From contig JAIEPU010000075.1 of assembly GCA_019748235.1 (NCBI GenBank), positions 1 to 64,000 on the forward strand: a stretch of DNA of 64,000 nt, in the 5' to 3' direction. Position 1 is the stretch's first letter. Every line of letters starts with the position of its first letter. A program made the translations under genes and the position numbers. Shown here piece by piece: positions 1-8,561 of this stretch. The notes under the pieces were generated by a model that had not been told where the DNA came from, ran no database searches, and saw only the letters and a list, made by a program, of their open reading frames with translations. This DNA comes from a bacterium. Lineage in GTDB: Bacteria > Planctomycetota > Planctomycetia > Kolteriales > Kolteriaceae.

Positions 1-204
1 CCGAAGGATCGCGGGAATGATCTTTTGCGCGGGAATGAACTCATTGATTTTCGCGAGTCTTGCATCGGGCACCGGAACGACGCCGACATTGGGCTCGATC
101 GTGCAGAACGGGTAGTTCTCGCTCGCGATGCCCGCGGCCGTGAGGGCATTGAAGAGAGTCGATTTGCCAACGTTCGGGAGACCGACAATACCAGCTTCCA
201 TCAT
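1..204 (-). CDS. ychF: YchF/OLA1-type GTPase, 5' end only (cut by window start)
   Basis: The reverse strand reads 68 codons with no stop, from an ATG pair at 204/201 to the window edge. The protein begins [20 protein letters not shown], which holds the P-loop NVGKS of the Obg-related YchF family. It continues with [14 protein letters not shown], the switch/G2 stretch typical of YchF, and PDARLAKI. YchF proteins are ribosome-associated ATPases/GTPases of about 365 residues, so only the first fifth is here. An AGGA-type ribosome site lies just upstream of the start. The first or second Met could be the true start. Confidence 0.88.
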   Translation of the reverse strand, partial: MMEAGIVGLPNVGKSTLFNALTAAGIASENYPFCTIEPNVGVVPVPDARLAKINEFIPAQKIIPAILR

Positions 205-310
205 CCATCCTGCTCGGAAAAGAAAGACCCGATCCTTTTCCAGAGGACCGGGCACTCGATTCATCCCGATTGACCGGGATCACTCGGGTTATCATATGGC
301 TGCGGGGGCT

Positions 311-1168
311 CTAAGGAGCATATTCGAGCGTCGCGATCACAGGAAAATGATCACTCGGATACTGCTTTTCAGCGGCAAAATCATCGATAAGGATCTTTTT
401 CGCACGGATCGGCCCCTTGAGGAGAATCCAATCGATACGCCCTCCTTCCAACGGCGCCGGGAATTGGAAGCCGTTAAAGCTCAGTGTGCGCGGACTCCCC
501 TTCTCTGCTTCCTCCCATGAATCAACAAACAGCCCCGGTGCCGTCAATGTCTTGTAAGCGACGCTCTTTTCTCCGGCAGGTGAATTAAAGTCCCCCGTCA
601 GGATGATGGGTAGCCGATCACCGAGCTTCTTCGTCCGCTCGGCGACGAGTTCCGCGCTCTTTTGCCTTGCCTTCTCGACCTGGTGGTCGAAGTGCGTGTT
701 GATGTGAATGAAGTCTCGCTTCGCCGCGCGATCATGGAACTTGATCCAGGTCACCATTCGACGAACGCTATTCCCCCAGCTTGTCGAACTGATCACATTC
801 GGAGTATCGCTGAGCCAATAATGGTCATATTCAAGCGGCTCAAAGCGATCCTTCTTGTAGTAGATCGCCATGAATTCGCCGCGACTTCCTCCTTCGCGTC
901 CCAGCCCAATCCAAGCATAGGAAGGCAAATCGTCCGCCACGTTTTTCAATTGATGATAGAGTCCCTCTTGCGTGCCAATGAGATCGGGATCATTCTTTTC
1001 GATGCACTGCTTCAGAATCGGTCGACGGACCGGCCAAGAGTTTTCACCAAGGGGAGCCGCATACCGAAGGTTGTACGACATGACCTTGAGCGTCGGGGCC
1101 TCGTCAGCGCAAACTTCAACTGCAAGACCAACCACGGTCGCAAATAGGAAGAGGCAAAATCGCCTCAT
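311..1168 (-). CDS. Secreted endonuclease/exonuclease/phosphatase family protein
   Basis: 285 residues with a clear N-terminal signal peptide (about residues 1-21, ending near CADE), so the product is exported. The metal-dependent EEP fold is shown by MSYNLRY, the glutamate in GTQEGLYHQL, HINTHFDH, the catalytic GDFNS and the C-terminal SDHFPVIATL. These are the usual Asn, Glu, Asp/Asn and Asp/His active-site elements of the DNase I-like superfamily. The length fits a single-domain family member. Substrates of this family include nucleic acids, phosphoesters and sphingomyelin, and the sequence does not say which applies. It lies 89 bp downstream of the haem-protein gene on the same strand. 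Confidence 0.88.
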   Translation of the reverse strand: MRRFCLFLFATVVGLAVEVCADEAPTLKVMSYNLRYAAPLGENSWPVRRPILKQCIEKNDPDLIGTQEGLYHQLKNVADDLPSYAWIGLGREGGSRGEFMAIYYKKDRFEPLEYDHYWLSDTPNVISSTSWGNSVRRMVTWIKFHDRAAKRDFIHINTHFDHQVEKARQKSAELVAERTKKLGDRLPIILTGDFNSPAGEKSVAYKTLTAPGLFVDSWEEAEKGSPRTLSFNGFQFPAPLEGGRIDWILLKGPIRAKKILIDDFAAEKQYPSDHFPVIATLEYAP

Positions 1169-1257
1169 GTGTAATGACTCCTTTGTCGTTTGATGATTCG
1201 AGTGAAAATGAAACGCGATCGATCGTCCTTTGACGAACCGATCGCTAAGGGAATCGA

Positions 1258-4092
1258 CTACTTCGTGCTGGCAGACTCGACCGCGGGATTGATTTCTAAT
1301 TGGAAGTCCTTGAACCGAACTTCCATGGCAGGTCCCGCATGAATTTGAAGGGCGAGCTTTCCTTCGGTCGCGCCGGGCTTATCGATCAAGTCGACACTCA
1401 ACTGACCGTTAATATACGTCCTGATGCGGTGACCGACGGCGACGATCTCGTAGTCGTTCCACTCCTCTTTCTTCACCAGAGATTCGCCTGATTTATCCCA
1501 AAGAATCGCCCGGCCGTTCTCCTCGTACAGTTTCCCCCACCATCCCTCGCCAATGTCGGCCTGATAGCCTTTCATTTCGCCGTCACCTAGCTCTTGGCTT
1601 CGGAATTGGATGCCGCTGTTGCCAGCATTAGGAGTTAGCTTTACCTTCACGCGAAGGCGAAAATCAGAAACTAAAAGATCGCTCACGAGGAACGTGTTGT
1701 GTTTCAGTCCCGGCGACTTGCCGACAAGTTCACCGTTTTCGACCGACCAGAATTTCTTTTCTCCGTGCCAATTCGTGAGATCTTTTCCATTGAATATCAG
1801 TGACGCGGTCTCGGCGGTCGCCCGCATTGGGACTTGTTCCGCACTCGCTAGATACGCCACGAGCGAACGGATTTCATGCTCGGATAGTTGCTGCCACTGG
1901 TCCTCCGGCATCATCGATTTTGGAGAGAGGGCCATCTCATCAACTTCGTCCTTCGGTAGAACGATCGTTTCATTTGCCGTGCGGAATGTATAGCTCGCGT
2001 CGTCCGAACCCTTGAGCAATCCGGTGAGGACGCGTCCATCCGTGGTGACGACCGTGTAAGGTTGGTATTCTTTCGCCATCACCGAGCTAGGATCGATGAC
2101 GTTATGGAGAACATAATTCAAATCGCGTCGATTCGATCCTGTCAGCCCTGGTCCGACATCGCTTCCCGTTCCGAACAACTCGTGGCAGGTCGCACACGTT
2201 TTGACGAATACCGTACGTCCCAAGGCAGAATCGGGCCGCGTATCGGAACGTGAAAGGATAAGCTCCTTGTACTTCTCGATAAGCTTTGCCTTGTCCTCGC
2301 TGACGTCACGAGCGATTCCCCAAACCTCGGCGACTTGCTTTTCAATGGCCTCACTTTTCAGGCTTCGAAGTTGCCGGATCAGATCGGCGTTGATGTCTTT
2401 CGCGGCGACCTTCTTCTTGCCGACCGCATCAAGCAGCTTCGACGCATACTCCGCGCGAGAGGTGAGCACCACGAGCGCATCACGCTTTTCATCGAGCGAA
2501 AGATCACCGTAGATTGCCAACACTGCATCTGGAGTCGCGGGATCGCTGTAGTTCGCCAGCCCACGAAGCGCAGAAATGCGAAGCTGGCGGTCGCTGAGCA
2601 GTGCTCGAAGCGACGGGGCAAGCTCTGGATCCTTCACATCGATCAGTGTCTGTAGTGCTTCCTTACGCTTGCCGAAATCGCCGTTCGGATCGTTGAGTGT
2701 TTTGCGCAGGAGGGCCAATTCGGTCGAGTCACCGAACTTGACTGCCAGCGATCGCACCATCGCGACGAGGGGGGCATCTTCACTCTTCAAAAGCTTTTCA
2801 GAAATCGCGGGCCAGTCCTTCGGCGCTTCGGCGCGCCGTTGGCCTTGCAAACCTTTGACGAGTCCCTGAACGATGAGCTTCTGCTGATCCGCACTCGCAT
2901 CGCGAAGTCCCTCCGTAATCGCTGCGAGTCCGTCCGCTCCCTTGGTCATCGCGATTCGGCGCGTCATGAATTCCAGGAGTTGTGGATGCGCCGATTTCTG
3001 GGACAAGGTGAAAGCGCGACCGGTGTCAACGTCGGCCAACGGTTCCGAAACGTACCAATACATGAGAGGGAGATTGTGATCCTTTTGATCTTCCGAGTGA
3101 GTGACCAACGATTCAACGATCGCCCATCGCTGTTCGGGCAGCAAACGATCTGCCGCCGAGGAAAGATAAAGGCGAACGACCGGTGAAGTATCCTCTTTTG
3201 CCAGTCGAGCGAACTCCTTCAGAAGACTTTCCGACGGCTTCCGGTCCTCGGTCGCGAGTTGAATGGCGAAGCCCCGAACATAGGGGCCCTTGTCCTTGAG
3301 CGCTCGCTTGATGTCATCATCATTCAGGCCGGTCGTCGTGTGAATCGCCCAAAGACCGCGCAGCCGACGGGTTTCGTCGTCATGGTCGAATGCCACTTTC
3401 GAAAGCTTTTCCTTCGCATTCGCGGAAAGTTTCTTCTCGGCCGCCCGTTCCTGCAAAAGGCGGCGAGCCGTCCGGACATACCAATCATTGGCGTCTAGCT
3501 GATAGGCGATCAATTCGTCGTCTGTGCTGGCTGACAAGTCTACTTTCACCGGCTTGTAGTTCTCATACGCGAAGCGAAAAATGCGCCCATTCGTTTGATC
3601 GTGTACCTCTCGTTCGACGCGGTGACACTCGTTGGTGTCGTACCAGTCGATCAAATAAACCTGTCCGTCCGGTCCGGTCCGCAGATAGAGAAGCTGCGAA
3701 GCCTTATCGTTTGTGATGCAAAAGTCAGGCGCGCGGTCCCCGACGTATCCGGATCCGTTTGCGGCAAGAGCGTCCTCATTGATGCGGGCACCATGAATGT
3801 TGTTCATGAAGAGCTGGTTGCGATACTTCGCGGGCCAACTTCCGCCGAGATACACCATCCCGCCTGAATGAGCGTGCCCCCCTCCCGCTGAGTTTGAGAT
3901 GTTATTCCCCGCGTGCGGCTGCACGCCGACCCAGTGACGATGTTTCGCGATCGTCTGAATATCGGCAAACGTGTATGGGTTGAAATGCAATCCCGCTTGC
4001 CTCTGATAACGAGCACCTTGGATTACATGGAACAGGTGGGGAATGACACAACAGACGAGAAACGACTGCCCCTGATCGTTGAAATCGACTCC
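1258..4092 (-). pseudogene. 3' part of frame-broken PVC haem protein (HEAT, cytochrome c, DUF1080)
   Basis: This frame continues the dehydrogenase domain of the neighbouring 5' fragment. Homology-like sequence starts at GVDFNDQGQSF (about 4092) and goes on with HLFHVIQGARYQRQAG and NNIHGARIN, all typical of PVC membrane-bound dehydrogenase domains. Then come helical HEAT-like repeats, a PVC haem-binding domain with the haem site CATCH, and a C-terminal DUF1080 (LamG-like 3-keto-disaccharide hydrolase) domain beginning LIFNGKDLTNWHGEKKFW and ending near VRFKDFQLE. An open frame extends upstream to an ATG at 4386, but those roughly 98 residues are out-of-frame reading of the partner and are not homologous. 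There is no credible start of its own. Confidence 0.8.
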
Positions 4093-6427
4093 CCTTGTCC
4101 GAGGCACCGGGCAAGCCGACGTTCGAATGAGTGAAAACTCCGTGACATCCATAGAGCCAACCATCTGGTCCCCAGACGAAGGAATTGAGCGTCTCATGAG
4201 TGTCCTGGTATGCCCATCCATCAAGTAGGACGGTGGGATCGCCATCCGGTTTGTCGTCGCGATCCTTGTCAGAAATAAAAAGGAGATGCGGAGCGGCACC
4301 GACGAACACACCACCGAAGCCAACTTCGATTCCGCTGACGAGATTGAGTCCTTCCGCGAAAACTTTGCGAGTCTCGAAACGTCCATCCCCGTCGGCGTCC
4401 GCGAAGATCAGGATGCGATCTCGTCCCTTTCCTTCAGGGGCGCGGAGGGGGTATTCAAACGCTTCGGCGACCCAAATCCGACCACGTTCATCGATCGTCA
4501 TGGCGATCGGCTGGCGGACATCCGGTTCTTCCGCGATCAAATCCGCGTGAAAACCGGTAGGGAATTCCATCACTTTGGCCGCTTGAGTGCCGGGGATGCC
4601 GGCATACTCGAACTCGTTCTGTTTCACCGGCAAGATTTCATTCGCGAGCTTGGGAGCGGTACGGTGAAAGCGAAAGTCGTCAAAGTTGATATGTCCCCAG
4701 CCGCCGCTCGACTGGTCGACGACACGAAGATAAATTTCCTGACCCTGCCGATCCTTGAGATCGACGAGGACGGGGCGGAGGTTCTCCGTATATCCTCCGG
4801 AAACGCTGAGGAATGGTTTTTTCGTCGCGGCATCGACGAGTTCGACGCGCGTCTTTTGGTCGGCTCCCCCAGCGACAAGAAATGAGGCAAACGGTTCGGA
4901 GACGACGAACGACTTTGAAGTAAGCACCCCTTGCGGCAAGTCGCCGGCCGCTTCGTAAGTACCGATCCAGAACTCTCCGACATGCTCGCTCTTCATGTCG
5001 GGTCGGCGCGGGGAAACCGTATCTCCCTTCACCGGCTGTTTGACGAAAGCCATCCCCTCCGTCTTCCAATCGTCGAGGTTGCCTTTCTCGAAACCGAGAT
5101 TGAGTTCGTTTCCTCCCTTATCCTTTGGAAAGGTCCCCGACAATCGGTCATCGGCACTCTTATTCGCCGTTGCCGGGGTCTTTTTTTCGTCAGTCTTTAC
5201 GTCTCGGGCTGATTCAGTCGTTTTTTTTTGAAGGTTGATGAACGCGCCGAGCTTGTTGCCGACCACGATGTCGATCAAACCGTCACCATTCAAGTCAACC
5301 GCATCGACCTGAGTTCCAACACCTGAATCGTCGTCGATCAGGTGAGGGATGAAATCGACGCCGTCCTTTCCTCGCTCGGTCTTGAACCAATAAAGAACAG
5401 CGGGACCTCTTTCATCGGGATCGTGACCGTTGTGTGCCCAGTGACGCTTTCCCGTGACGATGTCCAGAATGCCGTCCCCATCCATGTCGACCAGATCGAC
5501 GGCGTGGAGTTGGCTGAATGAAATGCCATGCTTATTCGGCTCAGGCTTTTCGTTCAGAATGATGTGCTGCTTGAAGTCGATCTCACCTTTGTCATTCTTG
5601 ACCTGCTCGTACCAAGCCAATCCATATTGGTGAGCGGCTAAGCTGGTGAGAACATCGTTGTCGCCGTCTCCGTCGAAGTCGTAGGCGAACATCTGCGCGC
5701 CGCCCGCGTTGGCAAACTTATACTTGTGTTGCTTCCAGAAGCCCTTTTCACCGGCCGGAGGTTGCTCCCACCAACCGTCCTTCTCCAGGAGGTCGAGTCG
5801 ACCGTCCTTGTTTACGTCGCCGACTCCCATGCCGTGCGTGAAATGATGAAGGTTGGCGATCGGTCCGATTTGCGTGAAGATCCAGGGTTTCGTCGGATCG
5901 GCGGGATCAGGCGTGCCGTAGCCGTATTGTCCCTTCTTGTTGATGTAGACGACATCCTTCACGCCGTCAGCGTTGATGTCCACATAGGTAGGGGATTCAT
6001 TACCGACGAACGTATCGAAGGTGAACCTTTCCCAATTTCCTTCCTTCCCCTTCGGATTGCGGAACCACCAAGAGTCCTTGCCGGGGAAACCGACGACGAC
6101 GATGTCGTCCCATCCGTCTTTGTCGACATCACCGCTGAAGGAGAAGAAGTTTTCGGAGTAGGTATTCTTGTCGTACGGCTTGGCGGGATAGATCTCATGA
6201 ACCTTCTTGAAGTCCGGCCCCTCGTACCAGAAAGGACCTGAGACGACGTCGAGTTTTCCGTCGTGATTGAAGTCGCCGTGATAAGCGCCTTCCGCGAAGA
6301 ACTTATTCTGCAGGACAATCTTTTCCCAGTGATCCTTATCATCCCCCCATGCGACGGCACTGGAAGTGATTCCGGCGATAAGTGCGAATGAACCAAGAAC
6401 AGAACGGAGCGATCGACATCGACTCAT
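3902..6427 (-). CDS. 5' part of frame-broken PVC haem protein (FG-GAP repeats, dehydrogenase)
   Basis: The start at 6427 has a strong GGGGGA ribosome site and a signal peptide (residues 1-26, ending SSAVAWG). Residues about 45-400 carry seven FG-GAP/VCBS propeller blades with Ca-binding loops such as DFNHDGKLD, DVDKDGWDD, DVNKDGRLD, DFDGDGDND and DLNGDGLID. A jelly-roll-like segment follows (about 430-600). The first half of a PVC-type dehydrogenase propeller then starts near FPTGFHADLIAEEPDVRQPI and reaches WGPDGWLYGCHGVFTHSNVG. After residue about 778 (position about 4094) the frame is wrong: the next family segment is missing and the remaining roughly 64 residues to the stop are unrelated. 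Known members of this type are exported and tied to carbohydrate oxidation. The gene is either truly broken or carries an assembly error. Confidence 0.8.
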   Translation of the reverse strand: MSRCRSLRSVLGSFALIAGITSSAVAWGDDKDHWEKIVLQNKFFAEGAYHGDFNHDGKLDVVSGPFWYEGPDFKKVHEIYPAKPYDKNTYSENFFSFSGDVDKDGWDDIVVVGFPGKDSWWFRNPKGKEGNWERFTFDTFVGNESPTYVDINADGVKDVVYINKKGQYGYGTPDPADPTKPWIFTQIGPIANLHHFTHGMGVGDVNKDGRLDLLEKDGWWEQPPAGEKGFWKQHKYKFANAGGAQMFAYDFDGDGDNDVLTSLAAHQYGLAWYEQVKNDKGEIDFKQHIILNEKPEPNKHGISFSQLHAVDLVDMDGDGILDIVTGKRHWAHNGHDPDERGPAVLYWFKTERGKDGVDFIPHLIDDDSGVGTQVDAVDLNGDGLIDIVVGNKLGAFINLQKKTTESARDVKTDEKKTPATANKSADDRLSGTFPKDKGGNELNLGFEKGNLDDWKTEGMAFVKQPVKGDTVSPRRPDMKSEHVGEFWIGTYEAAGDLPQGVLTSKSFVVSEPFASFLVAGGADQKTRVELVDAATKKPFLSVSGGYTENLRPVLVDLKDRQGQEIYLRVVDQSSGGWGHINFDDFRFHRTAPKLANEILPVKQNEFEYAGIPGTQAAKVMEFPTGFHADLIAEEPDVRQPIAMTIDERGRIWVAEAFEYPLRAPEGKGRDRILIFADADGDGRFETRKVFAEGLNLVSGIEVGFGGVFVGAAPHLLFISDKDRDDKPDGDPTVLLDGWAYQDTHETLNSFVWGPDGWLYGCHGVFTHSNVGLPGASDKGSRFQRSGAVVSRLLCHSPPVPCNPRCSLSEASGIAFQPIHVCRYSDDRETSSLGRRAAARGE

Positions 6428-6635
6428 GGTTGTCCCCCAAGTGGCATCCCGAACGAGGTTGGAGCCAGAATTTGCGAAAGGCTCCCTCGATGCTCTATTG
6501 TCTGTATCCTGATAGCGATGCCAAGTGAAAAGACGCGCGACTTGTCACAGAGTTTCCGCCGGATCAATCGGCTGGCACGACGACGCTGAGTAAGACAGAA
6601 TCGAACAACTGCTGAATCGATACGAGAGGAACACC

Positions 6636-7328
6636 ATGACCATGAAATCTCCGACCTCCACGATTCCGATGGACCGAATGGTCTCGATTCATGAGCCGGG
6701 GATCTCGATTCTCGAAGTGCCACTCGTTAAAGCGACACCGAAAAGCATCAAGGGCTATGCCAAGATCGAGCGGTCGTTCGAGGAAGCGGAGGTCGAGATC
6801 GTCGTTTGGCCTCAACCCGGTTGGCGTCCTGTGGTGGCGGGAACCGGCAACGAGGGGGGCATCACACAAGGTGACTTCGATATGCGCCGCTCGGGTGAGT
6901 TGATGTATGCGTACAACCACGCCGTTGATGGCTATTACGTGACGGGATGGTTCGCCGATCCTCCGACAGCATCAGAGAAGAAAGAACCCGTTGATCGTTC
7001 AAAGATTCTGGTTCGCGAAGCCAACTATCATCCGGACGGCAGCCAAGTCTTTTTCCCACGTGCGGGAGCCCCCTTCGTCGCACTCCTCGCTTTACCGGGC
7101 GACGACGTCAAGCCCTCTGACTTTGTCGCGTTTTACTGTGACGGCACGTTCGGAATCAATCTCCATCCTGGCGTTTGGCACCAACCGGTCTTTCCAATTC
7201 ACGACACGGCTTCGTTTGACGACAAGCAAGGGAAGGTTCACGCCTGCATCGCGGTCGACTTTGTGACCGAGTTTGGCACGTACTTAGCCGTGCCGCTTCA
7301 ATCCACCGATCGCGATTCGCGCGAGTAA
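6636..7328 (+). CDS. Ureidoglycolate lyase-like (AllA family) cupin protein
   Basis: 230 residues with no signal peptide, starting at an ATG behind GAGGAACACC. The AllA-family pattern is visible in YNHAVDGYYVTGWFADP, VFFPRAGAPFVALLALPGDDVKPSDFVAF and the metal/active-site region GTFGINLHPGVWHQPVF. The family cleaves ureidoglycolate to glyoxylate and urea in allantoin breakdown. No other purine catabolism gene is nearby, so the substrate remains open and the protein could act on a related ureido acid. It is followed after 6 bp by the CYTH protein and is probably co-transcribed with it. The divergent haem protein gene shares the 208-bp upstream region. Confidence 0.75.
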   Translation: MTMKSPTSTIPMDRMVSIHEPGISILEVPLVKATPKSIKGYAKIERSFEEAEVEIVVWPQPGWRPVVAGTGNEGGITQGDFDMRRSGELMYAYNHAVDGYYVTGWFADPPTASEKKEPVDRSKILVREANYHPDGSQVFFPRAGAPFVALLALPGDDVKPSDFVAFYCDGTFGINLHPGVWHQPVFPIHDTASFDDKQGKVHACIAVDFVTEFGTYLAVPLQSTDRDSRE

Positions 7329-7334
7329 ACGATC

Positions 7335-7859
7335 GTGGCGACGAACATCGAATGGAAAGCGAAAGCGCGCGATTTTGATCGACAGCAGAAACTCGCTAGG
7401 CAGTTGACAGGTAATTTGGCAATCGTCTTACAACAGCGGGACACATTCTTTGTGGTACCCGAGGGCCGACTGAAACTCCGGCAGCTTTCGGAGAACGAAG
7501 GTGATCTCATCTTCTATCGTCGGGAGGATATCGCGGGAGCAAAGGCTTCTCATTTTCTTGCCGCGAAAACGCGTCATCCGAATGAAGTACGACAGATATT
7601 TGCGGATCGGCTCGGCGTGATCGGAGAGGTGATTAAAACGCGTCGGCTCTACCTCGCAGGCCAGTCACGACTCCACTTCGATTCTGTCGAAGGGCTGGGA
7701 CACTTCATCGAAGTGGAGGTTGTTCTACGCGAGGGCCAGTCGCACGAAGAGGGACATGCCGTCGCGCGCGAATTGCAAGTGAAACTGGGTGTCGCGACGG
7801 AGGACCTGATCGGCGTCGCGTATCTCGACTTACTTCTTCAAGGGAACACGAGAAACTGA
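7335..7859 (+). CDS. CYTH-domain protein (class IV adenylate cyclase/triphosphatase-like)
   Basis: 174 residues from a GTG start 6 bp after the previous stop. The CYTH tunnel fold is shown by the N-terminal NIEWKAKARD, the central DTFFVVPEGRLKLRQL, LIFYRRED, IKTRRLYLAGQSRLHFDSVEGLGHFIEVEVVL (charged strands with paired Arg and Glu) and the final helix. The family binds triphosphate groups through these charged strands and includes CyaB adenylate cyclases and thiamine-triphosphatases. The first acidic pair is reduced to IEWK where many members have ExExK. The last 30 bp overlap the end of the convergent lipoprotein gene. Confidence 0.78.
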   Translation: MATNIEWKAKARDFDRQQKLARQLTGNLAIVLQQRDTFFVVPEGRLKLRQLSENEGDLIFYRREDIAGAKASHFLAAKTRHPNEVRQIFADRLGVIGEVIKTRRLYLAGQSRLHFDSVEGLGHFIEVEVVLREGQSHEEGHAVARELQVKLGVATEDLIGVAYLDLLLQGNTRN

Positions 7860-8546
7860 CGCCTCTTCCACCGGAACGACTTCCTCCGCCGGGTGACTTT
7901 CACTTTCGGATTCATCCCCCTCGGTCTTGTCCCCTTCGGTGTACTGTTCGATTTTCATGGTCGGTGGGGACTTCAACTGAATCTGATTCCACTGCGAAAG
8001 CTGCATTCCTGATCCGGTGGTATGAAGCGACAACAACTGAAGTTTCTTCGCCGAAGCAAGCTTGCCTTTCAAAGGTAACCAGAAGTTATGCACTGTGCCG
8101 AGAGTATCCGAATGTGTGACCGCTTGCTTGAACTCATCATTGTTGAATTTCCATTGATGATCGGGTTCAAGCTTTTGATCACGCGAGGTATTGTCGGCAT
8201 AGATCGAGAAGACGATTCCACCATCGGCTTCGGTCGACATGCCGTTCGCATCGAGCAATACGACTTGCACGATTAAGCCCGAAATCTGCTGACCATCCTG
8301 TGCGACGACCCGTGGCTCGGAAACGACGGCCATCTCCACCGCTCGTCCGGAAGTCGATGGAGTCATCGGCATCTTGCGGGCCAGCACCGACTCCGTCACC
8401 GCGCATCCGGTGCAGAAGAGCGCGAGCGTCAAGACTATGACCGCGAGCACGACGATTTGATCGCACCACCGCACCAAGCGCCAACGCGCTTCCGTCGCTG
8501 GAAGGCTGCGATGATCCATCAATCGCCCGAGCTGAGTGGTCATCAT
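7830..8546 (-). CDS. Lipoprotein of unknown function, candidate secretin partner
   Basis: 238 residues with a long N-region, a hydrophobic segment (about residues 30-47) and the lipobox LFCTGC, which predicts lipid attachment at Cys. The mature part has a beta-rich domain (EMAVVSEPRVVAQDGQQISG, VVLLDANG) followed by an acidic tail rich in Glu and Ser. It starts 15 bp after the secretin stop, so it is very probably the last gene of the secretion operon. T2SS secretins often need a small lipoprotein pilotin, and this position would suit one, but known pilotins are shorter and no homology is recognised. The 3' end overlaps the CYTH gene tail-to-tail. Confidence 0.75.
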   Translation of the reverse strand: MMTTQLGRLMDHRSLPATEARWRLVRWCDQIVVLAVIVLTLALFCTGCAVTESVLARKMPMTPSTSGRAVEMAVVSEPRVVAQDGQQISGLIVQVVLLDANGMSTEADGGIVFSIYADNTSRDQKLEPDHQWKFNNDEFKQAVTHSDTLGTVHNFWLPLKGKLASAKKLQLLSLHTTGSGMQLSQWNQIQLKSPPTMKIEQYTEGDKTEGDESESESHPAEEVVPVEEASVSRVPLKK

Positions 8547-8561
8547 GACCGACGCTATTCC

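Noticed and set aside
4093-4386. N-terminal extension of the 1042-residue frame (start at 4386)
   Set aside because: Its first ~98 residues are out-of-frame reading of the dehydrogenase region of the partner fragment and show no family similarity. Homology starts only at about 4092.
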